The notes beneath the pieces were generated by a model that saw only the letters and a program-made list of their open reading frames with translations, searched no databases and was not told where the DNA came from. Below, one piece after another: positions 8,536-17,728 of a stretch of 64,000 nt of DNA (its first letter is position 1; every line of letters begins with the position of its first letter). Both the position numbers and the translations under genes were made by a program. Origin of the DNA: GAS188 sp044445965 (GTDB lineage Bacteria > Pseudomonadota > Alphaproteobacteria > Rhizobiales > Beijerinckiaceae); contig JBIOEJ010000010.1 in the NCBI GenBank assembly GCA_044445965.1, positions 1 through 64,000 of the forward strand. Direction: 5' to 3'.

Positions 8536-9012
8536 TCAGGCGTGGGCGCGTTCCGCGGATTCGGACGGGCGAGCTTCGGAAGGGCGATCTTGGCCCCACA
8601 TCTTCTCGAGATTGTAGAAGGCGCGAATCTCGGGCCGGAAGACATGAACGACCAGGTCGCCCGCGTCGATCAGCACCCAATCGCAGAGCGGCAATCCCTC
8701 GACGCCCGCGACCCTGTGTCCCGCCTCCTTGAAGGCGCGCACCAGGGCGTCGGCGATGGCGCCCACATGCCGCTGCGAACGGCCGGAGGCTATGATCATC
8801 GCGTCTGCGATCGTGGTCTTGCCGGTAAGGTCGATATCGACGACCGCTTCGGCTTTCATGTCGTCCAGCACACTGAGGGCGACGGGGAGGAGATCTGCGG
8901 CCGGCGTCAACGCCTCGGCGGCGATCTCGGTAAGCGGCAGAGCCGCTTCGCTTCTCGCTTGATGGAACAGCGCCAGATTCCTTTCTCTTTGGCGGACCCA
9001 AATCAACGACAC
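8536..9012 (-). CDS. rsfS: Ribosomal silencing factor RsfS
   Basis: A 158-residue protein of the RsfS/Iojap family. The core contains DIDLTGKTTIADAMIIASGRSQRHV, then DWVLIDAGDLVVHVFRPEIRAFYNLEKMWG, which is diagnostic. RsfS binds L14 and blocks 50S-30S joining in starvation. The called start adds about 25 residues before the conserved part, and a downstream start is possible. The protein lies between nadD and rlmH on the same strand. Confidence 0.94.
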   Translation of the reverse strand: MSLIWVRQRERNLALFHQARSEAALPLTEIAAEALTPAADLLPVALSVLDDMKAEAVVDIDLTGKTTIADAMIIASGRSQRHVGAIADALVRAFKEAGHRVAGVEGLPLCDWVLIDAGDLVVHVFRPEIRAFYNLEKMWGQDRPSEARPSESAERAHA

Positions 9013-9075
9013 CGCTTAGTGTGGCCCCTTAATCCTTTCTTTTCAATTGCCGTTCTGCGACGATCTCATGAAGAT

Positions 9076-9675
9076 TTAGGCCAAAACACCTGCCCGCAAG
9101 GCAGTCGAGGATAGTTTCGACCTGCGGCCGTACAGGAAAACCCAGGCAGGCGGGGTTCGTTCCGCGAGCCTCGCAGCCGCTGATTCGGGGATGCGGAAGC
9201 GCCCGAGCGCCAGCGCCGCGGTCGAGCGCAAGGCCGCATGCGTCGCGCCCGGCCGATCGATGACGGCGATCGGCACGAGGTCGGCAATGTCGCGCCAGCG
9301 ATGCCAGCGATGGAAGCTCGCGAGGTTGTCGGCCCCCATGATCCAGACGAAGCGCAGGCAAGGCAAGCGCGAGGTCAGCGCCCTGACCGTATCGACCGTC
9401 AGATCGGAGCCGAACGCTGCTTCGAAACCGGTCACGTCGATGCGCGGATGAGAGACCATGCCGCGCGTCGCCGCGAGGCGTGCCTCGAGCGAGGCGAGGC
9501 CCTCACGATTCTTCAAGGGGTTTCCGGGCGTCACCACGAACCAGAGGCGGTCGAGCGCAAGCCGCCTCAGCGCCATCAGCGCCACATGACGGTGCCCCTC
9601 ATGGGGAGGGTTGAAGCTGCCGCCGTAAAGGCCGATGCGCTGGCCGGGGCTGTGAGGGGGGAAGCTCGGGATCAT
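9076..9675 (-). CDS. nadD: Nicotinate-nucleotide adenylyltransferase
   Basis: The 199-residue protein makes nicotinate adenine dinucleotide from NaMN and ATP in NAD synthesis. It has GLYGGSFNPPHEGH at about 16-29 with the HxxH nucleotide-transfer motif, the VTPGNPLKN segment, WIMGADNLASFHRW near 115, and a C-terminal SSTALRA motif that completes the site. It is the first gene of the nadD-rsfS-rlmH run. A palindromic repeat separates it from proA, which normally sits just upstream. Confidence 0.95.
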   Translation of the reverse strand: MIPSFPPHSPGQRIGLYGGSFNPPHEGHRHVALMALRRLALDRLWFVVTPGNPLKNREGLASLEARLAATRGMVSHPRIDVTGFEAAFGSDLTVDTVRALTSRLPCLRFVWIMGADNLASFHRWHRWRDIADLVPIAVIDRPGATHAALRSTAALALGRFRIPESAAARLAERTPPAWVFLYGRRSKLSSTALRAGVLA

Positions 9676-9703
9676 CTCGGGCCGGACGCGTGCTCACGTC
9701 CTA

Positions 9704-9754
9704 GATCACGTTCATGCGTTTGGATCGAATCGATCCAAACGCATGAACGTGATC
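9704..9754. repeat. 51-bp perfect palindrome between nadD and proA
   Basis: Arms 9704-9728 and 9730-9754 are exact reverse complements over 25 bp around a single central A at 9729. There is no T tract on either side to make it a standard terminator. It forms the left half of a composite repeat whose right half is the hairpin at 9769-9818. Confidence 0.95.
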
Positions 9755-9768
9755 GATTCCCAAGAGTG

Positions 9769-9818
9769 AGAGCATGATGTCGTCCGAAAACCGCTCACAC
9801 TTTTCGGCATCATGCTCT
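9769..9818. repeat. GCATGAT-type hairpin repeat overlapping the proA stop
   Basis: AGAGCATGATG (9769-9779) pairs with CATCATGCTCT (9808-9818), and inside it CCGAAAA (9784-9790) pairs with TTTTCGG (9801-9807). This is the common Hyphomicrobiales intergenic hairpin and is related to the one in 2594-2699. The proA stop codon (9810-9812) lies in its right arm. Confidence 0.9.
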
Positions 9819-11123
9819 GGTCTGCCCCGCTCCATGCACGCGGTATTTGAACGAGGTGAGCTGCTCGACGCCGACCGGCCCGCGCGCATGCATGCGGCCC
9901 GTGGCGATGCCGATCTCGGCGCCGAAGCCGAACTCGCCGCCATCGGCGAATTGGGTCGAGGCGTTGTGGAGCACGATCGCCGAATCGACTTCGGCGAGGA
10001 AGCGCTCGGCGGCGGCCCGGTCTTGCGTGACGATGGCGTCGGTGTGGTGCGAGCCATGGCGCTCGATATGGTCGATCGCCGCGTCGAGCCCGTCAACGAC
10101 GCGGCAGGCGATGATGGCGTCGAGATATTCGGTCGACCAATCCTCTTGCGTCGCCGCGGTGACGCGCGGATCGGCGGCGAGGGTCGCGGCGTCGCCGCGC
10201 ACGGCGCAGCCGGCATCGAGGAGCGCGGTCACCAGCGGCTTCAGATGCGTTGCCGCGACGGCGCCATCGACGAGCAATGTTTCCGCCGCCCCGCAAACGC
10301 TGGTGCGGCGCAGCTTGGCGTTGACGGCGATGCGTTTGGCCATATCGAGATCGGCGCCGGCATGCACATAGACGTGGCACACGCCTTCGAGATGGGCGAA
10401 GACGGGGATGCGGGCTTCCTTCTGCACGCGCGCGACGAGGCTCTTGCCGCCGCGCGGGACGATCACGTCGATCGCCCCGTCGAGCCCGGAGAGCATGGCG
10501 CCGACCGCTTCGCGATCGCGCGTCGGCACGAAGGAGATCGCCTGGCGCGGCAACCCCGCCTTCTCCAGGCCTTGCGCCAGGGCCGCGTGGATCGCCTCGG
10601 CGGAAAGAAAGCTCGCCGATCCGGTGCGCAGGATCGAGGCGTTGCCGGCCTTGAGGCAGAGCGCGCTCGCATCCGCCATGACGTTGGGCCGGCTTTCGAA
10701 AATCACCCCGACGACGCCGAGCGGCGTCGCCACGCGCTCGATGAGAAGTCCGTTCGGCCGCTCGAAGCGCGCCGTGACGCGCCCGACCGGATCGGGGAGC
10801 GCAGCGATATCGTCGATGGCTTGCGCGATCGCCCGCAGGCGCGTGGGGTCGAGACGCAGGCGGTCGAGGAAGGCCCGTGTTGCGCCTTCGCGCTCAGCTC
10901 GAGCCATGTCGAGCGCGTTGGCGGCGAGGATCGCGGGGGCCGCGTCACGGATCGCGACCGCCATGGCGGCGAGCGCCTCGTTCTTTTGCTCGGCCGTCGC
11001 GAGCGCCACCTGCCGCGCCGCGCCGCGCGCCCCGCGGCCGAGCGCCGCAAGATCGCAGGGTGCGTCGCCCTCGCCCTTTCGCGAGGCCGGCTTGTCGGCG
11101 ATTCGCCGAAGGTTCGCGGACAT
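9810..11123 (-). CDS. proA: Glutamate-5-semialdehyde dehydrogenase
   Basis: The 437-residue protein performs the NADPH-dependent reduction of gamma-glutamyl phosphate in proline synthesis. It has the aldehyde dehydrogenase fold, with IFESRPNVMADASALCLKAGNA near 150 and the catalytic Cys in SVCGAAETLL near 290. The ATG at 11123 is preferred over an in-frame TTG at 11132, because a GAGGGG site is well placed for the ATG and too close for the TTG. In related genomes proB precedes proA. Here a pair of acyl-CoA dehydrogenase genes is found instead. The last codons lie inside a palindromic repeat. Confidence 0.95.
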   Translation of the reverse strand: MSANLRRIADKPASRKGEGDAPCDLAALGRGARGAARQVALATAEQKNEALAAMAVAIRDAAPAILAANALDMARAEREGATRAFLDRLRLDPTRLRAIAQAIDDIAALPDPVGRVTARFERPNGLLIERVATPLGVVGVIFESRPNVMADASALCLKAGNASILRTGSASFLSAEAIHAALAQGLEKAGLPRQAISFVPTRDREAVGAMLSGLDGAIDVIVPRGGKSLVARVQKEARIPVFAHLEGVCHVYVHAGADLDMAKRIAVNAKLRRTSVCGAAETLLVDGAVAATHLKPLVTALLDAGCAVRGDAATLAADPRVTAATQEDWSTEYLDAIIACRVVDGLDAAIDHIERHGSHHTDAIVTQDRAAAERFLAEVDSAIVLHNASTQFADGGEFGFGAEIGIATGRMHARGPVGVEQLTSFKYRVHGAGQTRA

Positions 11124-11147
11124 CTCGGTCAACCCCTCATGGCCCGC

Positions 11148-12281
11148 TCAGGCGACCGCCCGTTCGAGACCGCCGGCCCGCGCCACCTTGCGCAAATGAT
11201 GATCGACATCACCGAACATCATCTCGATCGCCGTCATCCGCTTGAAATAGGCACCGAGCCGATATTCCATGGTCATGCCGATGCCGCCATGCAATTGCAC
11301 CGCCTGCTCGCCGATGAAGCGGCCATTCTTGCCGATCGTCACCTTGGCGGCCGAAATGGCGGCGGAGCGTTGCGCCGGATCGCTTTCGCCCACCATCATC
11401 GTCGCATAGACGGCCATGCTGCGCGCCTGTTCGAGCGCGATGAACATGTCGGCCGCGCGATGCTGCAGCGCCTGGAACGAGCCGATCGGCCGGCCGAACT
11501 GCTTGCGCGTCTTGAGATAGGCAAGCGTCATGTCGCACATGGCGCTCATGACGCCGACCGCCTCGGCGCTCAGAGCGGCGATCGCTTCGTCGGCGACCCG
11601 CTCGATGAGCGGGGCGGCGCCGCCAGCCGCGCCGATCAGGGCCGAGGCCGGAACGGAAACGTCGTCGAGCCTGATCTCGGCGCCGGGCGTGCCGTCGGCG
11701 AGCGCATAGGCGCGGTGCGTCAGGCCCTCGGCCTTGCCGTCGACGAGGAACAGCGACACGCCCTCGCGATCATGGCGGCCGCCGGCGCTGCGGGCGCTGA
11801 CGAACAAAAGCTCGGCAGCGTCACCATGAGGTACGACGCTCTTCACGCCGTCGAGCACGTAGCGCTCGCCGGCCTGCCGCGCCGAGAGCGTCACGTCGGC
11901 GAGGTCGTGGCGCGCCTCTCGCTCCACATGCGCGAAGGCCGCGAGCAGATTGCCGGAGGCGATCCGCGAAGCCAAATCCTTGCGTCGAGCCTCGGCGCAG
12001 CCATGCCGGGCAAAGCCGCCGCAAATGACCACCGTGGACAAATAAGGCTCATGGACGAGACCCTTGCCGAAGGCCTCCATGACGATCATCGTCTCGACCG
12101 GCCCCCAACCGAGCCCGCCATCCTCCTCCGCGAAAGGAAGCGCCAAGAGGCCGAGCTCCGCGAACTGCTTCCAGCGCTCGCGGCTCCATCCCGAGGCGAC
12201 GGGCGCGGTATCCGACGCAGCCGCGAGCCGCTCGACATTGTCGCGCAACAGCCGCTGCTCGTCGGAGAGATCGAAATCCAT
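11148..12281 (-). CDS. pimD: Acyl-CoA dehydrogenase, pimeloyl-CoA dehydrogenase small-subunit type
   Basis: Starting at the ATG giving MDFDLSDEQRLL, the protein has 377 residues and follows the PimD-like pattern (WKQFAELGLLALPFAEEDGG, GPVETMIVMEAFGKGL). The C-terminus reads LHGGIGMTMEYRLGAYFKRM and lacks the EGT-type catalytic Glu motif of homotetrameric enzymes, as expected for the small subunit of a heteromeric enzyme. Its partner is probably the large-subunit gene at 12750-13955, about 470 bases upstream. The pair would act in dicarboxylic or medium-chain acyl-CoA beta-oxidation. The gene symbol is by resemblance only. The frame extends further upstream, but only this start matches the family. 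Confidence 0.75.
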   Translation of the reverse strand: MDFDLSDEQRLLRDNVERLAAASDTAPVASGWSRERWKQFAELGLLALPFAEEDGGLGWGPVETMIVMEAFGKGLVHEPYLSTVVICGGFARHGCAEARRKDLASRIASGNLLAAFAHVEREARHDLADVTLSARQAGERYVLDGVKSVVPHGDAAELLFVSARSAGGRHDREGVSLFLVDGKAEGLTHRAYALADGTPGAEIRLDDVSVPASALIGAAGGAAPLIERVADEAIAALSAEAVGVMSAMCDMTLAYLKTRKQFGRPIGSFQALQHRAADMFIALEQARSMAVYATMMVGESDPAQRSAAISAAKVTIGKNGRFIGEQAVQLHGGIGMTMEYRLGAYFKRMTAIEMMFGDVDHHLRKVARAGGLERAVA

Positions 12282-12749
12282 GACGCTAGTACCAGCTTTC
12301 ACATGACAAGGAGTCGCGCCCGGCACTATCCCTTCTCCTCCTCCGCTGCGCGCGGTCGTGTGCACACATCTGCGCTGGGCGCTCCACCCTCTCCCCTCTG
12401 CGGGAGAGGGTGGCCTTCCCCCCGGCTTCCCAATTCTGGAACCTACGGCCCAGGAATGGGAAGCCGGGGGTAGCGAAGGCCGGGAGAGGGGGAAGACTTT
12501 CCTCGGCCGGAGCGCGCGTTGGCTTACCTTCGCCCATCATTCGCTCCGTGTTCCTTGACGTTTTCAGATGGCCCCCTCTCCCGGCTCTTGCTGCGCAAGA
12601 GCCACCCTCTCCCGCGGAGGGGAGAGGGTAAGCGCGCCAGCGCTTTTCTCCTCCTTGGAACCGAGGAGGATGTGTGAATCGGATAGCGCCCAGCAGGGAA
12701 GGGATCGGCGGCTCGTGACCCACGTAATGGCTTTCCATGATTGCCGGTA
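12282..12749. repeat. Gene-free 468-bp gap packed with CCCTCTCCC-type hairpins
   Basis: This gap holds no credible gene. It contains a perfect hairpin (12384-12395 with 12402-12413, core ACCCTCTCCC). A second pairs CCCCCGGCTTCCCA with its complement around 12419-12470. Another pairs GGCTCTTG with CAAGAGCC near 12583-12603. The last is ACCCTCTCCC/GGGAGAGGGT at 12604-12629. The arms of different hairpins are also mutually complementary, so alternative long folds are possible. Similar short units occur at 14109-14131 and 46282-46304. No promoter or terminator with a T run was recognised. Confidence 0.85.
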
Positions 12750-13955
<1,206 letters not shown>

Positions 13956-14108
13956 CGCATCCTCCCCGCATTCGGCCGCCGCCGGCTCGGTCGCGCACCG
14001 GCTTCAGGCGCTTATCGGACATAAACCGATCTGTTCGGGGATGGCAAACTTGCGAGCGATTCACACTTCGTTTCCGGTCGTGGAGACGAGGAGCCGCAGT
14101 CGCAGCCG

Positions 14109-14131
14109 CCTCTTCCCTTTTGCGGGAGAGG
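14109..14131. repeat. Short CCTCTTCCC/GGGAGAGG hairpin
   Basis: CCTCTTCCC (14109-14117) and GGGAGAGG (14124-14131) form an imperfect hairpin just past the prmA stop. It resembles the units at 12384-12629 and 46282-46304. Confidence 0.6.
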
Positions 14132-14141
14132 CGAAGGCGCG

Positions 14142-15032
14142 CTAGCGCAGGATCAAGGTCGCCCAGCCCTCGATCAGATAACGCCTCTCCAGATAGAGCC
14201 CTTGCGGCCGAAACGCCGCGAGCACACCGGCGACATCTTGCTCCAACAGGCCGGACAGGACGAGCCTTCCGCCGGGCGCGAGCGCAGCGGCGAGCTCAGG
14301 CGCGAGGCGCGTCAGCGGCCGGGCGAGGATATTGGCGAGGATCAAGTCGAAAGGCACGCGGGCGGCGGCGAGCGGGTGGCGAATTCCCGGAGCGCAGCAA
14401 AGCCGAACAAGCGAGGCCACACCATTGGCGCGCGCATTGGCGCGCGCCACCTCGACCGCGACGGGATCGATGTCGCCCGCGACAACCTCGCTTCGCAGCG
14501 CCTTGGCGGCGGCGATGGCGAGAACGCCGGTGCCGGTGCCAACATCCAATACCCGCTTCGGACGCCGCCGCTTGAGGAGCGCATCGAGCGCCAACAGACA
14601 GCCTCTGGTGGTGCCGTGATGGCCAGTGCCGAAGGCAAGCGAGGCCTCGATCTCGATGCCGATATCGTTTTCGCGCAACGAGGCCCGGTCATGGGCGCCA
14701 TGCACCAGGAAGCGCCCCGCGCGAACCGGCCGCAGCCCCTCGAGACTGGCCGCGACCCAATCCTTGGCTTCGAGCGCATCGAAGCGCAAGGAGCTGGCCG
14801 CTTCCTTCCCCGCGATCAGCGCGACGAGGTTGCGCACGCCATCCTGGTCCGGCGGTTGCGCGAAATAGACCTCGACCAACCAGGCGCCGTCCTTCTGCTC
14901 GAAGGCCGAGACTGCCGAATTCTCGGGATCGAACACCTCGGCGAGCGCCTCGGTAAGGGCGCGCGCCTCGGCCTCGCTCGTCGACAGGCGCAGTATGGTC
15001 GTGATCTTGTGGGGAATGAGGCCTTCGCGCAT
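14142..15032 (-). CDS. prmA: Ribosomal protein L11 methyltransferase
   Basis: A 296-residue class I SAM methyltransferase. An N-terminal substrate-recognition domain is followed by AFGTGHHGTTRGCL near 135, motif I VLDVGTGTGVLAIAAAK near 165, an acidic GDID at the end of strand 2, and FDLILANILARPL in the position of the catalytic motif. PrmA trimethylates L11. The ATG start gives MREGLIPHKITT, which is close to the family start. Two palindromic repeats lie upstream. Its stop is TAG in a CTAG context. Confidence 0.93.
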   Translation of the reverse strand: MREGLIPHKITTILRLSTSEAEARALTEALAEVFDPENSAVSAFEQKDGAWLVEVYFAQPPDQDGVRNLVALIAGKEAASSLRFDALEAKDWVAASLEGLRPVRAGRFLVHGAHDRASLRENDIGIEIEASLAFGTGHHGTTRGCLLALDALLKRRRPKRVLDVGTGTGVLAIAAAKALRSEVVAGDIDPVAVEVARANARANGVASLVRLCCAPGIRHPLAAARVPFDLILANILARPLTRLAPELAAALAPGGRLVLSGLLEQDVAGVLAAFRPQGLYLERRYLIEGWATLILR

Positions 15033-15110
15033 CGCTGCGGCTTAGCCCATGCGGACTTGCTTGCGAAGCCGGAGCGGGCGGTGCTTCAAGATATCGGCTC
15101 GACGGACGAG

Positions 15111-15189
15111 CTAGTGTGGTGAATTTGAAGTTGCCATCACATGGGTGGCATGCGCGCCTTAGGAACTTCAAATTCAAAAACCACACTAG
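15111..15189. repeat. CTAGTGTGGT palindromic element, copy 1
   Basis: CTAGTGTGGT (15111-15120) pairs exactly with ACCACACTAG (15180-15189), and GAATTTGAAGTT (15121-15132) pairs exactly with AACTTCAAATTC (15164-15175). The element is 79 bp with CTAG at both tips and a loop of about 31 bases. A related copy follows 13 bases later. Confidence 0.92.
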
Positions 15190-15202
15190 AAACAATAACT
15201 TG

Positions 15203-15279
15203 CTAGTGCAGCTTTTGAATCCGAAATTCGCCCTGCGCCTTGCTCCAATGTGATGCGAATTTCGGATTTCCTACACTAA
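15203..15279. repeat. CTAGTG palindromic element, copy 2
   Basis: CTAGTGCA (15203-15210) and the end CACTAA (15274-15279) are imperfect inverted termini, and ATCCGAAATTCG (15219-15230) pairs exactly with CGAATTTCGGAT (15256-15267). The stop codon of the secreted protein gene (15276-15278, minus strand TAG) lies in the right terminus. Confidence 0.88.
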
Positions 15280-16391
15280 TGCTCGCGAAAGATATCGACG
15301 TCCCAATAGGTCTTGCCATCGAACGCCTTGCCCGAGATGCGGTCGCCGGCCGCCTCCTTCTTGAAGACGAGATGCACGGTCCCACCGGCGATCCCCGCCT
15401 GCCGCCATTTGCAATCGGCAATCTCGGAGGCCTGGCCGCTCAGTTTGCAATCATAATATTCGCCATCGGGCTTCGCGTCGGTCGTCCATTTGATGGCGAG
15501 GACATTGCCGGCAAGACGAATATCGTATCTCGATCTGCCCTTGAAGCCGGTCCAATTAGCGCCTGCCCAGGCCGCAAGCGGGCAAAGATCGTCGGCCGAG
15601 GTCGGCTTGAAGGCCATCTTCGCCCGGTACTGTGCCGGGATGAGCATGAACTTGGCCATGGCGGGCCGGTAGGCGTCGCAATGCTGCTTGATGAAGTCGT
15701 CGCCCTTCTTCACCATATCGCGCAGCAGCTCGCGTGTTGTCGTATGCGGCCCCGGAGCCACGAAATGGCTGCCGCCCCCGAAATAGAGGCCGTCATTCCA
15801 GATCTTGTCGACCGCAAGCGGCGGCGGATAAAGGGTCCCGCTCCAGCTATCGGCGACGAAAGCGTGCGGTCCCCAGGTCCAGGGAATATCGGGATCGGCA
15901 TCGGGGGCGAGCCCGATGACGGGGAAGGCATGCGGGCTGTCGCTGCGCATGATGACGACGTTCTTGGCGCCGCCGCGCGTCAGAAGCTCCTGCATCAATG
16001 ACGCATTCTCGTCGCAGGCGCCTGCCTTGACGATCCAGGAGGCGCGGGCGATGTCCCACCCCTTGGCGCGGGCGATGTCGAGCGCCTGGGCGCGCGATTT
16101 GATGCTGCTGCAGGACGAGAAATAATTCCAGAAATCGGCCGGGATCGTCTGGAGCACGGTACCGCTGATATCATTGGTGATCTTGATCCTGTCGGTGACC
16201 ATCTGAAAGGCGGCGCGGGCCTTGAGCTCGTCCTGCTTGAACGGGTCGGGATCCTTGATGGCGGCGATCCGCGCGATCGCCTCCTCGATCGTATCGGGAG
16301 CTGCCTGGGCCCAGGCGACAGGCGGGCTCTCCCATGCGCAGAGAGCCAGGCCGCATGTCCAAGACACGATGAGACGTCGCATCCATTGCAT
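15276..16391 (-). CDS. Secreted protein with transglutaminase-like Cys-His-Asp triad, unknown function
   Basis: The 371-residue protein has a signal peptide (1-30, cut near AWAQA), and the start is supported by GGGAGG seven bases upstream. Residues 32-120 look helical. Cys126 in KAGACDENA is followed by His176 and Asp181 in WGPHAFVADSW. This order and local sequence match the transglutaminase/papain-like triad, so a periplasmic protein-crosslinking, amidase or peptidase role is possible. The C-terminal 170 residues end in a beta-rich domain with Cys pairs (YDCKLSGQASEIADCKW) and match no family I recognise. It is divergent from the FecR-domain gene, sharing 288 bases of upstream DNA. I am confident of a real exported protein, less so of the enzymatic call. 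Confidence 0.7.
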   Translation of the reverse strand: MQWMRRLIVSWTCGLALCAWESPPVAWAQAAPDTIEEAIARIAAIKDPDPFKQDELKARAAFQMVTDRIKITNDISGTVLQTIPADFWNYFSSCSSIKSRAQALDIARAKGWDIARASWIVKAGACDENASLMQELLTRGGAKNVVIMRSDSPHAFPVIGLAPDADPDIPWTWGPHAFVADSWSGTLYPPPLAVDKIWNDGLYFGGGSHFVAPGPHTTTRELLRDMVKKGDDFIKQHCDAYRPAMAKFMLIPAQYRAKMAFKPTSADDLCPLAAWAGANWTGFKGRSRYDIRLAGNVLAIKWTTDAKPDGEYYDCKLSGQASEIADCKWRQAGIAGGTVHLVFKKEAAGDRISGKAFDGKTYWDVDIFREH

Positions 16392-16679
16392 GGGAACCTC
16401 CCTTCGGTTTCGTTCGCGCGATCAGGCACACAGCTCGAGCACCCGATTACATCGAGACGGCGGCAGCAGGCGGTCGGGCTGGTCGGCTGACCCTTCGGGG
16501 CGACGAGGTCTTTGCGGTCCGGGTTGTGCTTCGCCGACGCCATTCCGTCGGCCGTCACTGCGGCAAGTCTAGCCGCGCCTTCATTCGCCGGCAATCGACA
16601 GAGGCGACCCCGCGCCCGCCCCGATGAAACCGCAAATGGCGCTATGCTCGCCCGGCGGCCAGCAACGCAGGGAGACGAT

Positions 16680-17345
16680 ATGAAACGGCTCGGCAGGTTC
16701 CGGCACATTCTCGCCACGGCCCAGGCCGCGGCGTTCGTCATCTTAGCCCCGCAGGCCTTCGCCGCACCGGAGATCGGACACGCCATCACCGTCGAGAAGA
16801 CCGTGAGCGGCTTGGTCGCGGGCAAGAAGACGGCGCTCGTTCAGGACGATGCGGTGTTCAAGGACGAGGTGATCGAGACGGCAACCGAGAGTCTCGCACG
16901 GCTCAAATTCCTGGACGACACGCTGTTGTTCGTCGGCCCCTCCTCCGCCGTCAAGCTCGACAGTTTCGTCTACAACCCCGACAACACCGCCTCGAAGCTC
17001 GTGATCGCCGCCTCGAAGGGCGCCTTCCGCTTCGTCAGCGGTAAATCGGCCCACGCGGCTTACGAGATCCGCACGCCCTATGGCTCGCTCGGCGTCAGCG
17101 GCACGACGCTCGGCTTCGTGATCGCCGGCGGCCGCATGATCGCGGTCCTGAAGCAGGGCGCAATGGTCGTGTGCCCGCATGCGAGGCTCTCGGCCAATCT
17201 CGCGCGCTGCATCCCCGTCACCAAGCCGGACATGGCCGTGATCGTCAGCAAGAGCGGCGTCGTGGGGCCGGTGCCGAAATCGGCCGATATGCGTGATTTC
17301 GGCGATCTCTGCGGCGATCTCTGCAAGCGGCTGTTCCCGCAGTGA
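16680..17345 (+). CDS. Exported FecR-domain protein
   Basis: The ATG at 16680 follows GGGAGAC and gives a 221-residue protein with a signal peptide (1-28, ending AFA). The frame runs further upstream, but that part is not protein-like. Residues 40-150 match the FecR domain: ETATESLARLKFLDDTLLFVGPSSAVKLDSFVYN, then KGAFRFVSG and YEIRTPYGSLGVSGTTLGFVI. Single FecR domains of this kind are periplasmic and probably bind surface structures or act in signalling, and no TonB receptor or sigma factor is nearby. Several Cys occur in the C-terminal third. It overlaps yacG by 4 bases. Confidence 0.8.
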   Translation: MKRLGRFRHILATAQAAAFVILAPQAFAAPEIGHAITVEKTVSGLVAGKKTALVQDDAVFKDEVIETATESLARLKFLDDTLLFVGPSSAVKLDSFVYNPDNTASKLVIAASKGAFRFVSGKSAHAAYEIRTPYGSLGVSGTTLGFVIAGGRMIAVLKQGAMVVCPHARLSANLARCIPVTKPDMAVIVSKSGVVGPVPKSADMRDFGDLCGDLCKRLFPQ

Positions 17346-17563
17346 AGGCAGGGACGGCCGGCAAGGCGGAGGAACAGAAGCGCGGACCCTGTCCTATCTG
17401 CGGCAAACCTTCCGTCGAGCGCCATGCTCCCTTCTGCTCGCGGCGTTGCGGCGATGTTGATCTCGGGCGTTGGTTGAAGGGCGTCTATGCAATTCCCGTC
17501 AAGGAAGCGGAGGACGACGAGGAGGAGGAGGGCGCGCGAGCGGCTGACGAGCGCGACCCCTAG
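17342..17563 (+). CDS. yacG: DNA gyrase inhibitor / zinc-ribbon protein YacG
   Basis: The 73-residue protein has the four-Cys zinc site CPICGKPS...FCSRRCGDVDLGRWL, which defines YacG, and an acidic C-terminal tail. YacG binds GyrB and can inhibit gyrase in other bacteria. It starts at a GTG overlapping the stop of the FecR-domain gene (GTGA), so translation is probably coupled. Its TAG stop is the TAG of CTAGAGC, the left end of the palindromic repeat at 17560-17687. Confidence 0.92.
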   Translation: MKAGTAGKAEEQKRGPCPICGKPSVERHAPFCSRRCGDVDLGRWLKGVYAIPVKEAEDDEEEEGARAADERDP

Positions 17564-17687
17564 AGCATTTTCCGGCGAAGCCTGTCCCCGCGGAGGCGGG
17601 GATGGCCTCCGGTTCGCCGCAGAAAATGCAGCAATAACAATAAACTAGAGCCCCGATCCGATTCAATCGGACCGAGAAAAGCTCTAG
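17560..17687. repeat. Bipartite palindromic repeat with CTAGAGC/GCTCTAG ends
   Basis: This 128-bp element starts CTAGAGC (17560-17566) and ends GCTCTAG (17681-17687), with an extra CTAGAGC at 17645-17651. Its left half folds with GCATTTTC/GAAAATGC outside and CGGCGAA/TTCGCCG inside. The right half folds with CTAGAGC/GCTCTAG and CCGATT/AATCGG. It shares its ends with the element at 2594-2699 and supplies the yacG stop codon. Confidence 0.88.
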
Positions 17688-17728
17688 CCGGGAGGGAGGA
17701 CGCCATGACGGGGCGCAAGAAAGCGCCC

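Noticed and set aside
9704..9754. Rho-independent terminator of proA
   Set aside because: The stem is very strong but there is no U tract after either arm; it is better described as a repeat.
9774..12473. Long plus-strand open frame of 899 codons
   Set aside because: It lies opposite proA and the pimD-like gene, both with clear family motifs; the reading is rich in Arg, Gly, Ala and Asp and has no recognisable domain.
16392..16420. Possible second EcfG promoter (GGAAC followed by CGTT)
   Set aside because: The spacing is about 13 bases instead of 16-17, and the GGAAC overlaps the ribosome-binding region of the divergent gene.
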